Shown piece after piece: positions 58,047 through 64,000 of a stretch of 64,000 nt of DNA (its first letter is position 1; each line of letters starts with the position of its first letter). The stretch is from Margaritispora aquatica (lineage: Eukaryota; Ascomycota; Leotiomycetes; Helotiales; Discinellaceae). Under the pieces are notes generated by a model that was given only the letters and a program-made list of their open reading frames with translations, did no database searches and was not told the origin of the DNA. The DNA lies in assembly GCA_007644065.1 (NCBI GenBank), contig VJWN01000021.1, positions 138,271 through 202,270 of the forward strand. Reading direction: 5' to 3'. Both the position numbers and the translations under genes were made by a program.

Positions 58047-58289
58047 GTTGCAGCGAAGGAGTGTGGGCCGGGTCTGGTTTAGGTTTAGCTTTTGCCTTTG
58101 ACGATCCGGCAAAAGTTAAAAAAGCCTCCTATGAAAGCAAAGCCCGACCAACACAATACTGTACAGTACCAGTACCACAATACTGTATGGAGGATGTCTG
58201 GCGAGTGGATGGAAATTGCGGAGAGAAAACCTGGAATACGGAATACGGTAGGAGGAAAGAAAGGTAAGTAAGGAACTTCCCTCCCCTTA

Positions 58290-58590
58290 CCACTGCTTAC
58301 CTAACCTGACCTTAGGTGAGGTACCTTTACCTAAGGTACCTTAGAAATAATTAAATCCCGTGATCATAAAAATGATACCTTCTCTACCTTATGGTAAGGT
58401 ACCTTACCTCATCCACCCCAATTGACTGAAAATGAAGATATACATCATTTTCTCTCCAAATACAGGTAATTCTAGTCGATTACCAACAAATTCTAAAGCT
58501 ACCTGCTGTCCCTTGTACTTTCCTCAATTAGGAATGATCCATACCTACGTACCTTACCTAATCGATAAAATAAATACCCTAAGATACCTA
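58290..58590. repeat. Cluster of palindromic TACCTTAGGTA-type words
   Basis: Repeated self-complementary words such as taccttaccta, tacctaaggtacctta and aaggtaccttacc are scattered through the segment, with related words near 57645-57700. They are not a single tandem array. Origin and role are unknown. Confidence 0.6.
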
Positions 58591-59100
58591 CAGGAAGATA
58601 CCTAAGATACCCTTACTTTAATCTTCTCCCTTAATAATGGATGAGGTAATCCCAATCCGGGGCATTAGAATTCAGGAATTTTGGCCTTGGAAAGTTCTGC
58701 CTCAGATTTCGGTAGGGCCTGGCATCTTCTTGACGAAGCAACACCAATTGTGACATTGACCTCAACGTCAGCTCGGATTCCATTTCCCAACCTTCAATGA
58801 CCAAGTGACCACTATTCGATTCGACTGCCACCTCCGAAGCCTTCACAATACTTCGGGATCGACGACTACACGCACTCAACCAGTTCCATCCTCGGCGCCG
58901 AATCAACAGAACACAACTCCTTGGTGGGGCAGCAATACCTTCAACTTCCTTCTGAGCCTGCTTGTGAGTCTTGAGATTCACTTCGCCAGTGCAATCTGTC
59001 TCTACCGAACAAGAAGCTACTGGTCTGCGTCTAATACTTGTTCTGGGAACAGTTATCACTCCTCCATGCGCGGATCTTGACCACCATAATCTTCATCGGA

Positions 59101-62100
59101 ATGCCCGCAAACCAAAGACGCCAGGCCGCACAATCTCCGCCTTCTCCAACCTCGAGAAACACCGCAAAGTATACGAATAAGGATGGTTCGAAGTTTATAA
59201 CTGTGCCGAAAGTTTCCAATCCCTCTACATCGTCTGAGACATCACCAACCATGGCCCAAAATACGATCAAGACAAACGGACAACTCCCAGCTTCATCCTC
59301 AGCTCCAAATGGCTCTGCACCTACCGTCAACAGGAAGAAGCAAAAGCGAAGGGAGAAGGAGGCGGCAAAGCGAGCTGCTGAGCAGTCTGCCAATCCGGTT
59401 CACAATGGCGCACAACCTGCGAGCCACAATCAGAGGCAGATGCAGGAACTGGAGGCGCGTTTTCGAGAACATGGGCTGGACGAACAATACGAGGAGAATG
59501 GACAATTTGAGCATGCGGAAGGGGAACAGTACTACAGTGACGAGGAAGTGGATAGATATTCGGGCTCCTACGATCAAAATGCCTCTCCGACAAATGGATA
59601 CACGATGCAGCATTCAAATCCGTCCGAGAAGAAATCGAAGAAGAAGAAGAGGTCAAAAGCAGATTCTTTAGATCACGTTCATACTAACGGTCATTCTCAT
59701 AACAATCACCTTGTCCCACCACTACCTCCTCTGTCATCCACAAGCTTGTCACGAGGCCCAGGGATTTCCAAAGAAAAAATCTGGAACACTTCTTCTCAGG
59801 AAGAGCGCCAGAGGATAAAAGAGTTTTGGTTGTCACTTGGTGAAGATGAACGCAAAAGTTTAGTAAAAGTGGAGAAGGATGCAGTGCTGAAGAAAATGAA
59901 AGAACAACAAAAGCATTCATGCAGCTGTACTGTGTGTGGGCGAAAGCGGACAGCGATTGAGGAGGAACTTGAGGTTTTATACGATGCATATTACGAAGAA
60001 CTAGAACAGTATGCGAATATCCAAGGTGATGGGGTTCCTCCAATAATGGCCACATCGCGTCGTTTTGGCGATTTGGGAGGCCTTCAACCTCCAAATCGTT
60101 TACCACCTTTCAGCTCCCGGCAGCCCTCAAGAGGCAGGATAATGGAGCAAAGTGGGGATGAAGAAGATGAGGATGAAAGTGAGGACGACTACAGCGATAG
60201 AGATGAGAGGGAAGGTGACGAGGACGAGTATAGTGAAGAAGATGATGAACCTGCGGAGGAAGAAGAGCCCGCAGAAATTATTCCTCGGAATGATCATGCG
60301 ACAGACTTCTTCAATTTTGGGAATAGTCTTACTGTACAGGGTGGCATTTTGACTGTAGCCGATGATCTTCTGAAAAATGACGGGAAAAAGTTTATAGAGA
60401 TGATGGAACAACTTGCTGAACGTCGCATGGCTCGCGAAGAGGATGCTCGAGAACCATACCAGAATCGGAATTTCATTCATTCGCCAAATGGCGCCATGCA
60501 CTCTCATGCCCCACATACTCATAATCACCCACCTCCACAAGACGAGGAGGAGTATGATGATGAAGATGAGGACGACGAAGAGTATGGCAGTGATGAAGAG
60601 GACTACGATGAGGAGGAAATGGTACGTGATTGGCGGTGCTTACGCTAGCAAAATTCTAACTCGAGACAGGATACGATGACTGATGCGCAGCGAATGGAGG
60701 AAGGACGACGGATGTTCCAGATATTCGCTGCGAGGATGTTTGAGCAGAGAGTTTTGACAGCCTATAAAGAAAAGGTTGCAAATGAACGACAGCGGAAGCT
60801 TCTTGAAGAACTAGCAGACGAAGAACAAACGTCAGTCCAGAAGAAAGCCAAGAAGGCAAAAGATGCCCAGAAGAAGAAGGAAAAGGCCGCACAGAAGAAA
60901 CAAGCTCTTGCTGAGGAGAAAGCTAAGCGAGAAGCCGAAAAGGCCGCTGAGGAATCCGCTCTGCGCGAAGCCGAAGCCAAAAAACTGGAAGAGCAACGTG
61001 CCAAAGCTGAAGAGAAACGTCGAAAGCGTGAGGCTGAAAAGAAGGCTGCAGAGGAAGATAAACTACGGAAAGAGGCTGAGAAGCAACGCCGACTTGCTGA
61101 AGCACGGGACCGCCAGGCCGAGTTGGAGCGCAAGCAGCGTGAAGCCAAGGATAAGGATCGCCGTGAGAAGGAAGAATTGCGCCTACGGGAGAAAGAGGCC
61201 AAGGAGACGAAGGAGCGGGAGGCAAAAGAGCGTCGTGAAAACCAAGAAAAGGAGAAGCGTGCAAAGGACGCCCGACTCAAAGCCGAGAAATTGGCCCGAG
61301 AGAAGCAGAAACTCGAGGAAGCAGCCGCACAACAGGCTGCCGCCCAAGCTGCCAATGCTGCCATCAAGCGACCTCCTGTTCCAATACCTGCAAGCTTGCA
61401 ACCTCACCCAATTGCCTCGCCTCATATCGGACATGTGACTCCTGTGATACCCAAAGCAACAACTCCAATGAAACTCCGGACGACTTCCTCGCAGCAGGAC
61501 TCAAATTCTCCTGTACCACAGACACCACTAACAAACAATCTCAGTCAAAATGTCTCGCCTGTGCCATCAACTCCAAATCAAGGCAGTCCAGGCCCCATTG
61601 GACCTCCCAGCAGGAATCAAAATCAAGCGCCTCACTTGTTCCAACCACAAGCGACCTCGCCTGTACATTCATCACTCAAGAGCCCACCTGGTATGCCACA
61701 GCCAAACTTATTCGGGGGAATGCCCCCAGCGCATATGGGTTTCCCTCCCGGAATGCCAATGATGGGTCCTGCCTTCGGTGGACGTATGCAACATGAACCA
61801 ATGTTTCCACATCCAATTCCACACTTGATGGGAGGACCTTTTCAACCTCTGAGGGCTCCTAATGGTATACCCCAATATCAGCCTGGCATAGGCATTCAAC
61901 AAATGCCGCCAGGAAGGGGGTTCCCATTGCAACATGGTCCACCTGGATTCTCACAGCAGCCACCGCCTTTGAGTGGTATTACTCATCTCTTTAATGCTCA
62001 TAAAGAAGGTCTCGCCTCACAAGCTCATTCTCGTCAACATTCAGGAACGTTTGATAAACTCTTTGAAGGACTAGGAAATTCCCAAGCACAGCCAATTGCA

Positions 62101-62820
62101 CGCCCTGCACCAATTGGACGTCCATCAAGCATCGTGCATGGCCAACGAAATGGTGACGGTGACAAGCTTGACATCGACGATGTGAACAGCCATCTGGGCA
62201 GTAGTGCACTCCTAGACGATTCAGATGAACCCATTAGTTCTGGAGACGGGCAAAGACGATCGAGTGCTGCGCCAGGAAACCCTTCTCGACAGAGTTTTCC
62301 ACCACCATATGGAATGGATCACATGTTGTTTGGAAGTCCTGTGCCACCTGGCTTCAGTAACACATGGGGACCGCCAAACCCATATACTCCCTCATCTTTA
62401 CCCGGTCCTGGCTATATGGGTGGCTGGGGGGTTCCACCAAATCAATTTGGAGCTATGGGGAACAACAATCCACTTCGATCTTCACAATCACGTTCCGTTG
62501 CCGTCAGGTTAAACATGTGTCGAGCTTGCAAGACATTTGAATCTTCGACATCAGATGGCTTTGTCAATCTCAACACGATCAAAAATCATTTGGACCAGAT
62601 ATTTGCTGATCAGCCAGTTTCTGACAAGGAAATTCTCGACCTTTGCGAAACCGAAGGCAACGCGATCAATGGCGGGGGTGTATTTCACATTGGACCAGAC
62701 GAGGGTTCTATTCGATTCGAGCAAGAAACTCATCCCCCACATCGACCTTTTGGAGCACCGGGTGAGATAGGCAGCCCGATTATTGGTGGAGGTGGACTAT
62801 CACGACCTCCAGGCTTTTGA
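59101..62820 (+). CDS. nst1: Stress response protein NST1
   Basis: Two exons, 59101-60621 and 60670-62820, with a 48-nt phase-0 intron, give 1223 aa. The N-terminus is basic ([18 protein letters not shown]). A conserved segment holds [44 protein letters not shown], with paired cysteines in [11 protein letters not shown] next to it. Acidic runs (60150-60290 and 60540-60620) follow. After the intron comes [25 protein letters not shown], then a coiled coil of about 200 residues rich in Lys/Glu/Arg (60830-61350). A Pro/Met/Gly/Gln-rich tail and a short folded C-terminus ([12 protein letters not shown]) end the protein. This order is that of fungal Nst1, a cytoplasmic factor linked to salt and stress tolerance. 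Start chosen at the first ATG of the frame. Confidence 0.9.
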
Positions 62821-64000
62821 GAGATACCATTGCATTCCTCGCCTCTGTTATTCAGAGCCCAGTTCTTCTTTGTATCATTGCATCGACGCATTTCACGTGC
62901 TCGATCGGCGTCCTTCTGCTTCAGCATTTTCGCTTCTAGCACGTTCACTGGCTTTTTCTGAATGGGAAGTGTGACTGGGCCAGGGGTTACCCAGTGGATG
63001 ATGGGGTCTATCTTGCGTGCAATATTTGCTGCTGCGATGAGATAGAGTGAGTGAGTCGACGATTGATGGATGTCACTCTATGTATTAGCCGAGAGAGGAG
63101 GAGGGACCTTTATGCCGCTACCGCATCTACTTGGTGAAATGAAGCATGAACTACCAAGCAGATCCACCTCAATTCTAAATGCATATGCACGTGACGTACT
63201 CTCTAAATTAAACCAACGTTTTCTCATTTCCTACCTTATGTATGTACACATACCATCTTACATTTTATCCAACACCGCCGGAGATGTTTTCCCTTTTCGC
63301 AAGTGGTATGGTGTGGCTTATCGTTCGAAACCTCCAATTCGTAAGTCTCGTATCTACCTATGATCTTTCACCTTGGTCTGTGTTTCCAAATGTTTTGCTA
63401 CAGCATGCAAAACCTCGTGTTTACATCTGATCATTCGTTCATCCGACCACCATCACCATCCGATTCTCCATCGGCATCAGATGCTGCACTTCTCGAAAGG
63501 TTCCAGTGCTGAGTGCTCACAACGAGTGCCAAACTGCCAATGGCAGTGTTTGATTCACCCCAACCCGCCAATCAACCTCAGTGCCTAGGGATGCTCAAAC
63601 CACTTGACGGAAAGCAAGCAAGTGAACCCCTCGTACTTTCGAAACACCTGACCCTCTTCTGAATGAAATTTAAAAATAGCACGCCTCACTGACTGTCCTG
63701 TATCCACTGACCCACTACCGTGCTGACGAACATCAAAAAACCGCATCTACTGACATCTTTGGAAGCTCATGCAGGAATGATGGTAGAAATTTGATGGGTT
63801 ATAGAGAAACAAAGAGAGGTCTTTCTTGATTGGTATAGACATAGTCCACAGCCTCTCTCGATCAAACTTGCAATAGGCTGGAATAATATCATGGCTTCTG
63901 GTGGTGATGACGGTTCTTTCCGGCATGCACCTGCATACACCCCAGCACTGACGAACGCACGCACTGAAGAAAATTTGCCGATCAATGCGTCGAATGCGCA
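62821..64000. other. Downstream of nst1, no gene seen
   Basis: The last 1.2 kb contains only short ORFs without family resemblance. A gene starting beyond the window edge cannot be excluded. Confidence 0.4.

Larger units (their letters stand above)
57422..59100. other. 1.7-kb divergent intergenic region with simple repeats
   Basis: Separates the Rho gene from nst1. It contains the 9-bp minisatellite near 58000 and a cluster of TACCTTA/TAAGGTA words and palindromes at 58260-58600. An ORF on the minus strand (59059-58631) shows no family match and I leave it out. Confidence 0.45.

Noticed and set aside
58631..59059. Minus-strand ORF of 142 codons between Rho and nst1
   Set aside because: No recognisable domain and it lies in the promoter region of nst1.
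60762..61367. Minus-strand ORF of 201 codons, Ser/Ala/Phe/Arg-rich
   Set aside because: Antisense shadow of the Lys/Glu-rich coiled coil of nst1.

Overview
The window looks like nuclear DNA of a filamentous ascomycete (Pezizomycotina, possibly a leotiomycete; this is inference from gene content, not a species call). Genes are dense on both strands. Introns are mostly 48-65 nt with GTAAGT-like donors and CTAAC/CTGAC branch points. Families typical of moulds are present: a HET domain protein, a LaeA-like methyltransferase, Hir3, Nst1, a fungal GT31 and a DUF3425 bZIP. At least one transposon copy carries TGG-to-TAG changes of the kind left by repeat-induced point mutation (RIP).

Layout. 1-750: dead Tc1/mariner transposase, cut by the window edge. 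1.6-9.3 kb: a secreted GMC flavoenzyme, a bZIP factor divergent from an NmrA-like sensor, and a 10-exon LaeA-like methyltransferase. 10.1-15.8 kb: large hir3 gene (HIR histone chaperone). 17.4-18.7 kb: disordered protein with three R-x-x-S-x-P motifs. 19.8-25.1 kb: BTB island with two intact genes and two decayed copies; a further BTB gene lies at 34.3-35.4 kb. 25.5-26.7 kb: five-exon aldo-keto reductase. 28-32 kb: RING-CH membrane protein and a GT31 glycosyltransferase. 36.4-37.4 kb: gene with RNA polymerase II CTD-like repeats, broken by an exact 41-bp tandem duplication. 38.7-43.7 kb: ketopantoate reductase-like gene, HET gene, and a sedolisin protease pseudogene. 45.5-46.9 kb: AT-rich nested DNA transposons, one hAT-like element inside another. 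47.2-48.7 kb: ankyrin-repeat protein with a C-terminal nucleic-acid-deaminase-like domain, the most interesting gene here. 49.8-64 kb: mostly housekeeping: acidic/basic nuclear-type protein, SidJ-like hydrolase, mitochondrial ribosomal protein mL40, a Rho GTPase with a 6-nt microexon, and nst1.

Conserved core genes (hir3, mL40, Rho, nst1) are intact and alternate with accessory stretches (BTB island, HET/sedolisin/MITE/deaminase stretch) that hold nearly all pseudogenes and repeats. Gene models given here were spliced by eye from consensus sites plus frame continuity; each multi-exon total was checked to be a multiple of three. No transcript evidence was available.
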